This document shows, one piece after another, positions 33,624-41,485 of a stretch of DNA of 64,000 bases (positions are counted from its first letter, which is position 1; each line of letters starts with the position of its first letter). The notes under the pieces are model-generated. The model saw nothing but the letters and a program-made list of their open reading frames with translations. It searched no databases and was not told the origin of the DNA. The stretch is taken from NCBI GenBank assembly GCA_900542825.1, contig UQOY01000008.1, forward strand, positions 1 through 64,000, read 5' to 3'. A program made the position numbers and the translations under genes. The DNA comes from an uncultured Collinsella sp. (lineage in GTDB: Bacteria; Actinomycetota; Coriobacteriia; Coriobacteriales; Coriobacteriaceae).

Positions 33624-35514
33624 GACCGCAGCCCAAGCACGCCCGGCCGACCTCAAACGCACTGTGCGCCGCCTGCTCTCCTACATGGGGCATGCCAAGT
33701 TCTCGTTGCTCGCGGTGGGCGTGTTCGCCTCCATCGCCGCCATCGCGAGCCTCGCCGGCACCTACATGGTGCGCCCCATCGTTAACGGTTTGGCCACGGG
33801 CGGGGAGGAACTGCTCGCCAAGCAGGTCATCCTGACGGCGATCATCTATGCTGCGGGCGTGCTTTCGGCCCTGGGCTACTCGCAGATCATGGTGCGCGCG
33901 GCCCAACGCGTGGTGTCCGATATTCGCCGCGACCTGTTCGCGCACATCCAGACGCTGCCGCTCAGTTATTTTGACGGCACGCGCTCGGGCGACATCATGA
34001 GCTTTTTCACCAACGACGTCGACACCGTCTCCGAGGCGCTCAACAACAGCTTTGCCAACGTGATTCAGGCCGCCATTCAGGTTGTGGGCACCACGGCCAT
34101 GCTCATCATCCTTAACTGGCAGCTCACGATTATCACGCTCGTGTGCGATGCGGCCATTGTGCTATATGCGCGCTACTCGGGCGCGCGCTCTAAGCGTTTC
34201 TTTGCCGCCCAGCAGGCATCGCTTGGTGACCTGGACGGATATATCGAAGAGATGGTCTCGGGCCAAAAGGTCATCAAGGTCTTTAACCGCGAGGCAGCGA
34301 ATGTCGCCGGCTTCACCTGCCGTAACGACGAACTTCGTCGCACCGGCACCGCCGCCGTGAGCTATGCCAACTCCATGGTGCCCATGACCGTCGTGATTGG
34401 CTACGTCAACTATGCCATCGTCGCCGTGGCGGGCGGCATGCTCTGTATCAAGGGGCTCGCCGACGTGGGTGCGCTTGCAAGCTACCTGGTCTTTGTGCGT
34501 CAGGCCGCCATGCCCATCAACCAGTTCACGCAGCTGGGCAACTTCTTACTCAATGCGTTGGCCGGCGCCGAGCGCCTGTTTGCCGCCATGGACCTTAAGC
34601 CCGAGGTGGACGAGGGCTGCGTGGAGCTGGTGCAGACGGGCGACGCCGCGTGGGCATGGAAGATTCCCGAGGTCCAGGGCGTGGGCGCGTACGGGCATCT
34701 GCATGATGTGGCTGCCGTTGATGAGTCGGGCCGTGCGGTGGCCGCCGACGGTACCGAGCTCACGTGCGGCTTGGTCCCGCTTGCAGGCGACGTGCGCTTC
34801 CATGCCGTGGACTTTTCCTACGTACCGGGCACCCGTGTGCTCACGGACCTCAACCTGTTTGCCAAGCCGGGGCAAAAGATCGCGTTTGTGGGCTCGACGG
34901 GCGCCGGAAAGACGACCATCACCAACCTCATCAACCGCTTCTACGAAGTCGATGACGGCGAGATCACGTACGACGGCATCGACGTAAAGCACATTGCTAA
35001 GGCCAGCTTGCGCGGGTCGCTCGGCATTGTGCTGCAGGACACGCACCTGTTTAGCGGCACCATTGCGCAGAACATCCGCTTTGGCAAGCTCGACGCGACC
35101 GACGAGGAGGTGCGCGCCGCTGCCGAGGCCGCCTGCGCGGATTCGTTTATCCGCCGCCTGCCTAGAGGCTACGACACGCCGGTTACGGCCGATGGCGCCA
35201 ACCTGTCGCAGGGCCAGCGCCAGCTGCTCGCCATCGCGCGCGCTGCCGTGGCCGATCCGCCGGTGCTCATCCTGGACGAGGCCACGAGCTCCATCGACAC
35301 GCGCACCGAAAAGCTCATCGAGCGCGGTATGGACCGCATCATGCGCGGACGCACCACGTTTATGATCGCGCATCGCCTGTCTACCGTCCGTGACGCCGAT
35401 GCCATCATGGTCCTCGAACACGGCCGCATCATCGAGCGCGGCACCCACGAAGAGCTGCTCGCTCAGCACGGCGAGTACTGGCAGCTGGCGCATGGCTTAA
35501 AAGAGTTGGATTAA
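33616..35514 (+). CDS. ABC exporter half-transporter, catalytic subunit
   Basis: A 632-residue partner of the preceding gene, with six membrane helices and an ATPase domain. Walker A is GSTGAGKTT, the signature LSQGQRQ (altered from LSGGQ), Walker B LILDEATSSID with the catalytic Glu, and the switch AHR is intact. An insertion of about 60 residues lies between the membrane domain and the NBD (around QTGDAAWAWKIPEVQGVG to LTCGLVPL). ATG 33616 follows GGAAGGGGGTGA and overlaps the previous stop. The substrate could be drugs, peptides or lipids. Confidence 0.9.
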   Translation: MPKTAAQARPADLKRTVRRLLSYMGHAKFSLLAVGVFASIAAIASLAGTYMVRPIVNGLATGGEELLAKQVILTAIIYAAGVLSALGYSQIMVRAAQRVVSDIRRDLFAHIQTLPLSYFDGTRSGDIMSFFTNDVDTVSEALNNSFANVIQAAIQVVGTTAMLIILNWQLTIITLVCDAAIVLYARYSGARSKRFFAAQQASLGDLDGYIEEMVSGQKVIKVFNREAANVAGFTCRNDELRRTGTAAVSYANSMVPMTVVIGYVNYAIVAVAGGMLCIKGLADVGALASYLVFVRQAAMPINQFTQLGNFLLNALAGAERLFAAMDLKPEVDEGCVELVQTGDAAWAWKIPEVQGVGAYGHLHDVAAVDESGRAVAADGTELTCGLVPLAGDVRFHAVDFSYVPGTRVLTDLNLFAKPGQKIAFVGSTGAGKTTITNLINRFYEVDDGEITYDGIDVKHIAKASLRGSLGIVLQDTHLFSGTIAQNIRFGKLDATDEEVRAAAEAACADSFIRRLPRGYDTPVTADGANLSQGQRQLLAIARAAVADPPVLILDEATSSIDTRTEKLIERGMDRIMRGRTTFMIAHRLSTVRDADAIMVLEHGRIIERGTHEELLAQHGEYWQLAHGLKELD

Positions 35515-35562
35515 CCCGTTCGAGCACGATGCTTTGACCCCTCCGTGCCCCTCACCTCGCCT

Positions 35563-35628
35563 CAAACCATCACAACATTTGACGTTTTTTGCCAAAACGG
35601 GAAAAGCATCGAATGTTGTGATGGTTTG
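35563..35628. repeat. CCATCACAACATT palindrome, copy 1
   Basis: CAAACCATCACAACATT and AATGTTGTGATGGTTTG are perfect 17 bp arms around 32 bases that include CCAAAACGGGAAAAGCATCG. It lies 48 bases after the ABC exporter stop. Related copies lie at 39801 and 40907. Confidence 0.85.
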
Positions 35629-35758
35629 GGTTTAGAAGATGGGCTTGGGAAGCCGGTCTTGCTCGAAGCGACTGTCCTGTCGTACGGGTGTCGGCATGAT
35701 TCTCCCGTGGGGTATTATGTTTTCCGAAGAATAAAAAATCGCGCGAGGGGAGGGCTGC

Positions 35759-36814
35759 GTGGACGGGCACGTGCAACATGACGGTTTTGGCCGCGACATT
35801 AACTACCTGCGCATTGCCGTTACCGACAAATGCAATTTCCGCTGCATTTACTGCATGCCGGCCGACGGCGTGGCACCCCGCGCGCACGACGAGCTGCTCA
35901 GCGCCGAGGAAATCGCCCGCTTTGTGCGCCTGGTGGCGGGAGAGGGCATTCGCCGCGTGCGCCTGACGGGCGGCGAACCGCTGGTCAGCCGCCGTATTAT
36001 CCCGCTTATTCGTGACATCCGCGCGATTTCGCAGATTGAGGACATTTCACTCACCACCAACGGCGCTCTGCTGCCCAAGCTAGCGCCGCAACTCAAAGAT
36101 GCCGGGCTTAATCGCGTCAACATCTCGCTCGATACGCTCGACCCTACGCTCTTTGGAAAGATCACGCGCCTGGGTCGACTCGAGCAGACCATGGCTGGCA
36201 TCGACGCGGCGCTGGCTTGGGGCTTTGAGCCCGTTAAGGTCAACTGCGTTGTGGTGCGCCGGCTCAACCAGGATGTGGCTGCCCTTGCGCGCCTGACCGT
36301 CAACCGACCCATCCACCTGCGCTTTATCGAATACATGCCCATCGGCGACGAGCACACGAGTTCGCATTGTGCCGTGGACCCTCACGCGCCCGCGCTCAAT
36401 CCCGAGCTGTGGGATGCGAGCGACACCGTGCCGAGCGACGAGCTGCGGGCGCGCATCAATGTCGGGGCCGCCGCGGTGGGGCTGGGCGAGCTCGAACCGC
36501 TTAAGATCACCGACGTTCCTGCCGGCGCGGGCCCTGCGCGCTATTGGCACTTTCCGGGCGCGGCGGGAACGGTCGGCTTTATTAGCGCCATGTCCAATCA
36601 TTTTTGTGCGAATTGCAACCGTCTGCGCCTGACGGCCGATGGCAACGTGCGTCCGTGCCTGTTCAGCGATGCCGAGTATTCGGTGCGTGAGGCGCTGCGC
36701 CGTGGTGATGATATGCAGGTACTTTCGATTTGGCGCGATGCCGTGGCCCACAAACCGCAGGAACACGCGATAATTGAGGGCACGCAACGATTTATGTCCC
36801 AAATCGGAGGATGA
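35759..36814 (+). CDS. moaA: GTP 3',8-cyclase MoaA
   Basis: A radical SAM enzyme starting molybdenum cofactor synthesis from GTP. CNFRCIYC (Cys25, 29 and 32) binds the SAM cluster, TGGEPL and LTTNGALL follow, and CANC plus a later Cys in RPCLF form the second 4Fe-4S site. The C-terminal Gly-Gly is present. The start is GTG 35759 (351 residues). A TATTAT at about 35714 may be the -10. moaC-mobB starts 4 bases after its stop. I see no Moco riboswitch. Confidence 0.94.
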   Translation: MDGHVQHDGFGRDINYLRIAVTDKCNFRCIYCMPADGVAPRAHDELLSAEEIARFVRLVAGEGIRRVRLTGGEPLVSRRIIPLIRDIRAISQIEDISLTTNGALLPKLAPQLKDAGLNRVNISLDTLDPTLFGKITRLGRLEQTMAGIDAALAWGFEPVKVNCVVVRRLNQDVAALARLTVNRPIHLRFIEYMPIGDEHTSSHCAVDPHAPALNPELWDASDTVPSDELRARINVGAAAVGLGELEPLKITDVPAGAGPARYWHFPGAAGTVGFISAMSNHFCANCNRLRLTADGNVRPCLFSDAEYSVREALRRGDDMQVLSIWRDAVAHKPQEHAIIEGTQRFMSQIGG

Positions 36815-36818
36815 TCAT

Positions 36819-38126
36819 ATGGCCAAGAGCAGGTACGCCGATGCCACCAAGGCCGCTCGCAGGGCCGCGATGTCTGCCCACAAAGCCACGGCTGCGGCGA
36901 ATGCTGGCAGCACCGACGCGTCCGCGCAGCCGACTGCCAGTGCTGCCATCGAGCCCGCCCGTGACGCCTGTCGCGACGAGCTGACGCACGTGGACGCCAA
37001 GGGCGAGGTGCGCATGGTCGACGTGTCCGACAAGGCCGAGACCCATCGCATCGCCATCGCCGAGGGCACCATCCTCATGCATCCCGAGACGCAGGCCATG
37101 GTGCTGCAGGACCGCGCCAAAAAGGGCGATGTGCTTGCCTGCGCGCGCGTGGCGGGCATTATGGCCATCAAACGCACGAGCGACATCATCCCCATGTGCC
37201 ATCCACTGCTCATTACTAAGAGCAAGTGCGACATCGCGCCCATCGCTCCGGCGGGGACGCCGGCCGAGGACGTGCCCGAGGGCTGGGCACCGGCGCGTGC
37301 GGACGGACAGGTTGGCTTTCACGTGCTGGTTACGGCGGGCGTGACGGGCAAGACGGGTATCGAGATGGAGGCCCTGACTGGCGCGAGTGCCGCGTGTCTG
37401 ACCATCTATGACATGTGCAAGGCGGTCGATCGCGGCATGGAGATCGTCGACGTGCGCCTGCTGCACAAGGAAGGCGGCCGTTCGGGCGTGTGGGATCGCG
37501 CTGAGCGCCAGGCCGCTGCCGTCGAGACTGCCACTGTCGACGGCAATGCACCCGCGAGTGCGTCCGTCGTCGTCGCGCCCGCAGCTCCGACACCGGTCGT
37601 CCCCGCGATCGCGTTTATCGGCTACCAAAACTCGGGCAAGACCACGCTCGTCGAGAAGGTCATTGCCGAGCTCACCCGCCGCGGTCTGCGCGTGGGTTCG
37701 CTCAAACATCATGGGCATCACGGCTTTGATATCGATGTGCCCGCTAAGGATACGTGGCGCCATCACCAGGCCGGATCCAAGCACGTGGGCCTCATCTGTG
37801 CCACGCGCTGGGCGGAGTACGCCGACACGCGCGAGGAAGACGAGATGCCCGCGCGCGAGCTGCTGTCGCGCTACAACGATGTCGACGTGGTGATCATCGA
37901 GGGCTACAAGACCGAGGGCTTCGACAACATCGTCGTCGCACGCTCCGGTGTCGACCGTCTGCGCGGCAAGAGCTCGCTTGATCTAGTCGACGGTCGCACG
38001 CTGGCCCTTGCCTGCAACGAGGCCCTGGCGCGTCAGGCCTTCGACGCCGGCTTCGCGACCCGAGCCATCAACATCAACGACGCCCGAGCCATCTGCGATC
38101 TCATCCAAGACCACCTTCAGGCTTGA
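36819..38126 (+). CDS. MoaC-MobB fusion protein
   Basis: A 435-residue fusion of two molybdopterin proteins. An Ala-rich N-terminus (1-50) is followed by MoaC (about 52-235: HVDAKGEVRMVDVSDK, MCHPLLITK, IEMEALTGASAACLTIYDMCKAVD), which makes cyclic pyranopterin monophosphate. A linker then leads to MobB (about 262-435: AFIGYQNSGKTTLVEKVI Walker A, SLKHHGHHGFDID, VVIIEGYKTEGFDN), a GTPase linked to bis-MGD formation. ATG 36819 follows GGAGG. It is coupled to moaA. Fusing an early and a late pathway step in one chain is unusual. Confidence 0.92.
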   Translation: MAKSRYADATKAARRAAMSAHKATAAANAGSTDASAQPTASAAIEPARDACRDELTHVDAKGEVRMVDVSDKAETHRIAIAEGTILMHPETQAMVLQDRAKKGDVLACARVAGIMAIKRTSDIIPMCHPLLITKSKCDIAPIAPAGTPAEDVPEGWAPARADGQVGFHVLVTAGVTGKTGIEMEALTGASAACLTIYDMCKAVDRGMEIVDVRLLHKEGGRSGVWDRAERQAAAVETATVDGNAPASASVVVAPAAPTPVVPAIAFIGYQNSGKTTLVEKVIAELTRRGLRVGSLKHHGHHGFDIDVPAKDTWRHHQAGSKHVGLICATRWAEYADTREEDEMPARELLSRYNDVDVVIIEGYKTEGFDNIVVARSGVDRLRGKSSLDLVDGRTLALACNEALARQAFDAGFATRAININDARAICDLIQDHLQA

Positions 38127-38252
38127 CGCTGCGCCGGCCCCAAGCACCCCATCTCGCCCCTCAAGCCGTCGCTCGCGTACCAAAGTACGCGTCGCTCCTC
38201 TTTCGGGGCGACCTGGGGCACTTGGAACCGGCTCGCTGCGCTGCCATAACAT

Positions 38253-38302
38253 GCCAAAAAGGGACAGGTTTATTTCGGCAGGTTTTATCTGGGCAAACGT
38301 CA
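38253..38302 (+). repeat. 50 bp dispersed repeat, copy 2
   Basis: Matches the reverse complement of 16485-16534 at 45 of 50 positions. It ends 3 bases before a CCACCACAA terminator repeat. Confidence 0.85.
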
Positions 38303-38305
38303 TTT

Positions 38306-38345
38306 CCACCACAACGGGGCCAGGTTCCTTTGTGGTGGTTTTTGC
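38306..38345 (+). terminator. CCACCACAAAG terminator repeat, copy 2
   Basis: CCACCACAA-GG pairs with CCTTTGTGGTGG around GGGCCAGGTT, then TTTTTGCTTT. Confidence 0.8.
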
Positions 38346-38434
38346 TTTGTTAGATGTGTGGGACATGCCTTACAATCTACCAAGTAGTTCATACTGAGCG
38401 AAAAACGGAGAGAAGGGTCCTGATGCGTCCTTAA

Positions 38435-38502
38435 TGTTTCATGCGGATAGATTGATTTGACAGACGGTGGCGAATACCCACCGCCCGTATTCGTATGAAA
38501 CA
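38435..38502 (+). promoter_or_regulatory. Stem-loop leader of the MFS gene
   Basis: TGTTTCATGCGGATA (38435-38449) pairs with TATTCGTATGAAACA (38488-38502) with G-T wobbles, enclosing a smaller GGTGG/CCACC hairpin. The outer stem ends 2 bases before the AGGAG ribosome site, so it may control translation of the transporter. Confidence 0.5.
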
Positions 38503-38512
38503 AGGAGTCTCC

Positions 38513-39799
38513 ATGCTCGCATCTCTTCTCTCAAAACCTCAACCTTCGCTGTCCGCGCAGGCTAAGCACCTGGTGGCAATGCGCTTCCTCATATATACCG
38601 GCTTTCAGACCAGTTATTTTATCGGCGTCATCGGAACGCTCACCTATGCAGACGATGCCTCGGTCGTGGCGACATCGCTGGCCGTTCTGTTTATGAACGT
38701 TTTCGTGATCCTGGGGTCCTTTGCGGGCGGCGCGGCGCTCGACGCTTTGGGCCCGCGCCGTCATTTCTTGCTGAGCATCGTGGGCACGCTGGCAACTGGC
38801 GCGGCGATCCTCGTTTTTGGTAGCGCGACCGGCATCGTCCTGCTCGGCGCGGTGCTCCTGGGCTTTGTGATGGGGTTCGCCCAGCCCATCGCCACATCCT
38901 ATCCGGCCTACCTCACCGACGATCCTGTCGAGCTCAAAGACATCAACTCTGCCATCGCCATGTTCTCAAACGTGAGTATCATCGTTGGCCCCACACTGGG
39001 CGGTTTTGTCGCGGCTGCTGCGTCGTCGCGCGCGGTGTTCGTGCTTATGATGCTCTTTACTGCGCTGGCGCTCATTGTCGGTTGGGGCTTTAGGCCGCGG
39101 ACGGGTCTGGCCACCGCGCACGAAGGCAAACCCGCGATCGGTGACACCACATCGGACAATACCGGCCAATGTCCCGACCCCAACACATCTTCCCGCGCCA
39201 CCTTCGCGACCAGCATCAAGACGGTCTTTACCAACAGTGTTCTCGCCCTGCTGTTCTGCATTATTTTCCTTTCGAACTTTGGCTACGGAGCTTTCGATCC
39301 GCTCGAATCGTTTTTCTACCGCGATGTTCTGCATGTCGGTGTTGAGTGGATGGGCTGGCTCTCGTCGGCCTCGGGCGTTGGGGCAGTGCTGGGCGCCGTT
39401 GTTGCGCTCCGTTTGCCGCCGCACCTGGTCAACCTAAAAATGCTGCTCGTGGCGCTTATGTCCGTGGGCGTGGGAAGCCTGATTTACGTGGGGACGCCGC
39501 ATGTTGGCGTAGCCCTTGTCGGCCAGATTGTCCTGGGCGTGGCCTGGGGCGTTGTTAACCCGCTTCATAACACCATTGTGCAAACGACGACTCCGCTCGA
39601 GCAGCTCGGTCGCGTGAACTCGGTCATGGGTTTTGGCAATATGTTCGCCGGCGTGGCGCCGCTGGCGATTGCCCCGTGGCTGGCGGCGACATTTGGCGTG
39701 CAGCAGACGCTCGTAGGGGCGGGCATGGTCGTAACGGCGGTTCCCGCGGCGTTGCTGCTGTTTGGCCGCCGGCATTTCGATCGTTCTGCAAGGCAGTAA
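38513..39799 (+). CDS. MFS transporter
   Basis: A 428-residue, 12-segment major facilitator. The membrane run FLIYTGFQTSYFIGVIGTL starts near residue 25, and LDALGPRRHFLL is the loop 2-3 motif A equivalent. The central cytoplasmic loop (about 195-235) is hydrophilic. The C-terminal half contains GVAWGVVNPLHNTIVQTT and GRVNSVMGFGNMFAG, resembling macrolide/drug-efflux MFS members. ATG 38513 follows AAGGAG. The substrate is not determined; the structured leader hints at regulated expression. Confidence 0.85.
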   Translation: MLASLLSKPQPSLSAQAKHLVAMRFLIYTGFQTSYFIGVIGTLTYADDASVVATSLAVLFMNVFVILGSFAGGAALDALGPRRHFLLSIVGTLATGAAILVFGSATGIVLLGAVLLGFVMGFAQPIATSYPAYLTDDPVELKDINSAIAMFSNVSIIVGPTLGGFVAAAASSRAVFVLMMLFTALALIVGWGFRPRTGLATAHEGKPAIGDTTSDNTGQCPDPNTSSRATFATSIKTVFTNSVLALLFCIIFLSNFGYGAFDPLESFFYRDVLHVGVEWMGWLSSASGVGAVLGAVVALRLPPHLVNLKMLLVALMSVGVGSLIYVGTPHVGVALVGQIVLGVAWGVVNPLHNTIVQTTTPLEQLGRVNSVMGFGNMFAGVAPLAIAPWLAATFGVQQTLVGAGMVVTAVPAALLLFGRRHFDRSARQ

Positions 39800-39800
39800 A

Positions 39801-39862
39801 ACCATCACAACATTCAGCGAAAATCGTGATTTTGCCGAAAAGCGTCGAATGTTGTGATGGCT
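39801..39862. repeat. CCATCACAACATT palindrome, copy 2
   Basis: CCATCACAACATTC (39802-39815) and GAATGTTGTGATGG (39847-39860) flank AAAATCGTGATTTT, itself nearly palindromic. It begins 1 base after the MFS stop. Confidence 0.85.
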
Positions 39863-39879
39863 TGGCCCGCAAACGTCGC

Positions 39880-39922
39880 AACCGCCACAAAGGGGCCAGG
39901 CTCCTTTGTGGCGGTTTTTGCT
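39880..39922 (+). terminator. CCGCCACAAAG terminator repeat, copy 3
   Basis: AACCGCCACAAAGG pairs with CCTTTGTGGCGGTT around GGCCAGGCT, then TTTTGCTTTG. Compared with copies 1 and 2 both arms changed (CCACCAC to CCGCCAC, GTGGTGG to GTGGCGG), so pairing is conserved. Confidence 0.85.
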
Positions 39923-40008
39923 TTGACGGGCCGCGCCTGCGCCTTGGTATACCATGTACACCATTTCCGACCACATTCAGCACCGCCGCACAACCCAGAA
40001 AGGCCCCC

Positions 40009-40830
40009 ATGGACACCACCTTCAGCCACATCAAAGCCGTATTCTGCGATATTGACGGCACGCTGCTCACGAGCCGGCACACGGTGTCCCCGCGCACCGT
40101 GGCGGCGATCCGTGCCCTGCGCGAGCGCGGCGTGCTGTTTGGCCTGTGCACCGGGCGCGACGCCCACGCGACCGAGGCCATGTACGAGCTCTGGGGCATC
40201 GAAGGCCTGGTGGACGTGCTCGTGGGCTGCGGTGGCGCCGAGGTCATCGACCGCGCGCACGACATCAACGAGCTGAGCTATCCGCTGCCGGGCGAGACCG
40301 TCGCGCGCATCTGCAAGCACATGGCGGGCCTGCCGGCAACGCCCGTCTGCCCCCGAGACGGCGTGTTCTACGTGCCCGAGAGCAACGCGTGCGTCGAGCA
40401 CCTGTCGCGCGTCGACTGCGTGCCCTACCAGGTAGTCGATTTTGCCGAGTTTTTGCGCGAGCCGCAGCCCAAGGTGATGTTTACCATGGCGCCCGAGGTG
40501 ATGCCGCAGGCCATCGAGCGAGCATCGACATTTGCCGATGACACCGTTAAAGCGGCGGCCCTGCAAACCACGCAGCGACTCTACGAGTTCATGGATCCGC
40601 GCGTGTCCAAGACGCGCGGCCTTGTGCGCGTGGCGGAGCTCAACGGCATGGAGCTCGAGAACATCTGCGTGTTTGGCGATGCCGACAACGACACCTGCAT
40701 GGTGGCCGACGCCGGCGTGGGCGTTGCCATGGCAAACGGCAGCGACGCCACCCGTGCTGCTGCCGACTTTGTAACCGCGAGCAACGACGAAGACGGTATC
40801 GCGATCTTTATCAAGGAACATCTGCTGTAG
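40009..40830 (+). CDS. HAD-superfamily (Cof-type) sugar-phosphatase-like hydrolase
   Basis: A 273-residue Cof-type HAD phosphatase. Motif I is FCDIDGTLLTSRHTV, motif II GLCTGRDAHA, and motif III with the metal site VFGDADNDTCMVADAGVGVAMANG. The C2B cap lies between. Expected to hydrolyse small phosphorylated metabolites such as sugar phosphates or cofactors; specificity is unknown. ATG 40009 follows AGAAAGG. It is an independent unit between two repeat-rich gaps. Confidence 0.9.
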   Translation: MDTTFSHIKAVFCDIDGTLLTSRHTVSPRTVAAIRALRERGVLFGLCTGRDAHATEAMYELWGIEGLVDVLVGCGGAEVIDRAHDINELSYPLPGETVARICKHMAGLPATPVCPRDGVFYVPESNACVEHLSRVDCVPYQVVDFAEFLREPQPKVMFTMAPEVMPQAIERASTFADDTVKAAALQTTQRLYEFMDPRVSKTRGLVRVAELNGMELENICVFGDADNDTCMVADAGVGVAMANGSDATRAAADFVTASNDEDGIAIFIKEHLL

Positions 40831-40906
40831 CGCAGGGGGAGAGCTCCGCAAGGGGGATAGGCATCTTTGGTGGCGGATTGGCTCCAACTGGGCATTCGAG
40901 ATGTCC

Positions 40907-40971
40907 AAGCCATCACAACATTCGATGAAAATCGCGATTTTGGCGAAAAGCATCGAATGTTGTGATGGCTT
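40907..40971. repeat. CCATCACAACATT palindrome, copy 3
   Basis: The arms 40907-40927 and 40951-40971 are perfect 21 bp reverse complements (AAGCCATCACAACATTCGATG). Between them AAAATCGCGATTTT is a perfect 14 bp palindrome. This is the best preserved copy. Confidence 0.9.
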
Positions 40972-41042
40972 TCGTTGTGGGCGGGACGGTCTTCGTTGTG
41001 GTCGGCGCGGTTTTCGCTATGGACGGTGCGGTTTCGCTGCAG
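40971..41042 (+). repeat. 21 bp degenerate tandem repeat
   Basis: TTCGTTGTGG at 40971 and 40992, TTCGCTATGG at 41013 and TTCGCTG at 41033 mark about 3.5 units of 20-21 bp, each followed by a CGG-CGGT segment. Confidence 0.6.
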
Positions 41043-41173
41043 AACCGCCAGCCCGCCGCCTGCCAACCGCCGCCCTCGTTACGTTTTCGCTGCATTTGAG
41101 TAAAGCGCCTGCTCCAAGCCGGCGCTGCCCTGTATACTAGAGCGGTTTAACTGTTATGCGGAAGGGAGCGCCT

Positions 41174-41485
41174 ATGGCACTCAGCGAGAAAGACGTGCGC
41201 GACATTGCCGAGTACGCAAAGATCGCACTGACCGATGATGAGCTCACCCAGATGACGTCCTACATGAACGATGCCGTCCAGATGCTCGAGCCCGTCTTGC
41301 AATATGACTTGCCCGACGTGGAGCCCACGTTCCATCCCATCGGAAGCCTGTCCAACGTGATGGGCGATGACCTGCGCGAGCCCGAGCGCGACCTGCCGCT
41401 TGACGTCGCGCTGGAAAACGCCGGCAGCGCGCGCGACCGCTACTTCCGCGTGCCGTCCATTTTGGGAGAGGGGGAGAGCGAGTAA
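41174..41485 (+). CDS. gatC: Asp/Glu-tRNA(Asn/Gln) amidotransferase subunit C
   Basis: A 103-residue subunit that stabilises GatA in the GatCAB complex, which amidates Asp-tRNA(Asn) and/or Glu-tRNA(Gln). It shows ALSEKDVRDIAEYAKIALTDDEL and the C-terminal LREPERDLPLDVALENAGSARDRYFRVPSILG. ATG 41174 has GGGAG upstream. The stop overlaps the gatA start (TAATG), so the three genes form one operon. Confidence 0.94.
   Translation: MALSEKDVRDIAEYAKIALTDDELTQMTSYMNDAVQMLEPVLQYDLPDVEPTFHPIGSLSNVMGDDLREPERDLPLDVALENAGSARDRYFRVPSILGEGESE

Larger units (their letters stand above)
38127..38512 (+). other. 386 bp structured intergenic region after moaC-mobB
   Basis: No gene. In order it contains a long imperfect hairpin (about 38132-38232; CCAAGCACCCC with GGGGCACTTGG, inner GCGTAC/GTACGC), the 50 bp dispersed repeat (38253-38302), a CCACCACAA terminator repeat (38306-38345), and a leader stem in front of the MFS gene (38435-38502). 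Confidence 0.7.
40831..41173. other. 343 bp intergenic region before gatC
   Basis: No gene. It contains a decayed relative of the CCACCACAAAG terminator (around 40850-40880, GGGGATAGGCATCTTTGGTGGCGG), the third CCATCACAACATT palindrome (40907-40971), a degenerate 21 bp tandem repeat (40971-41042) and a TATACT -10 candidate for gatC (41133-41138). Confidence 0.65.

Noticed and set aside
35630..35758. Moco riboswitch before moaA
   Set aside because: I could not find the paired segments expected for that RNA; only a -10-like TATTAT is visible.
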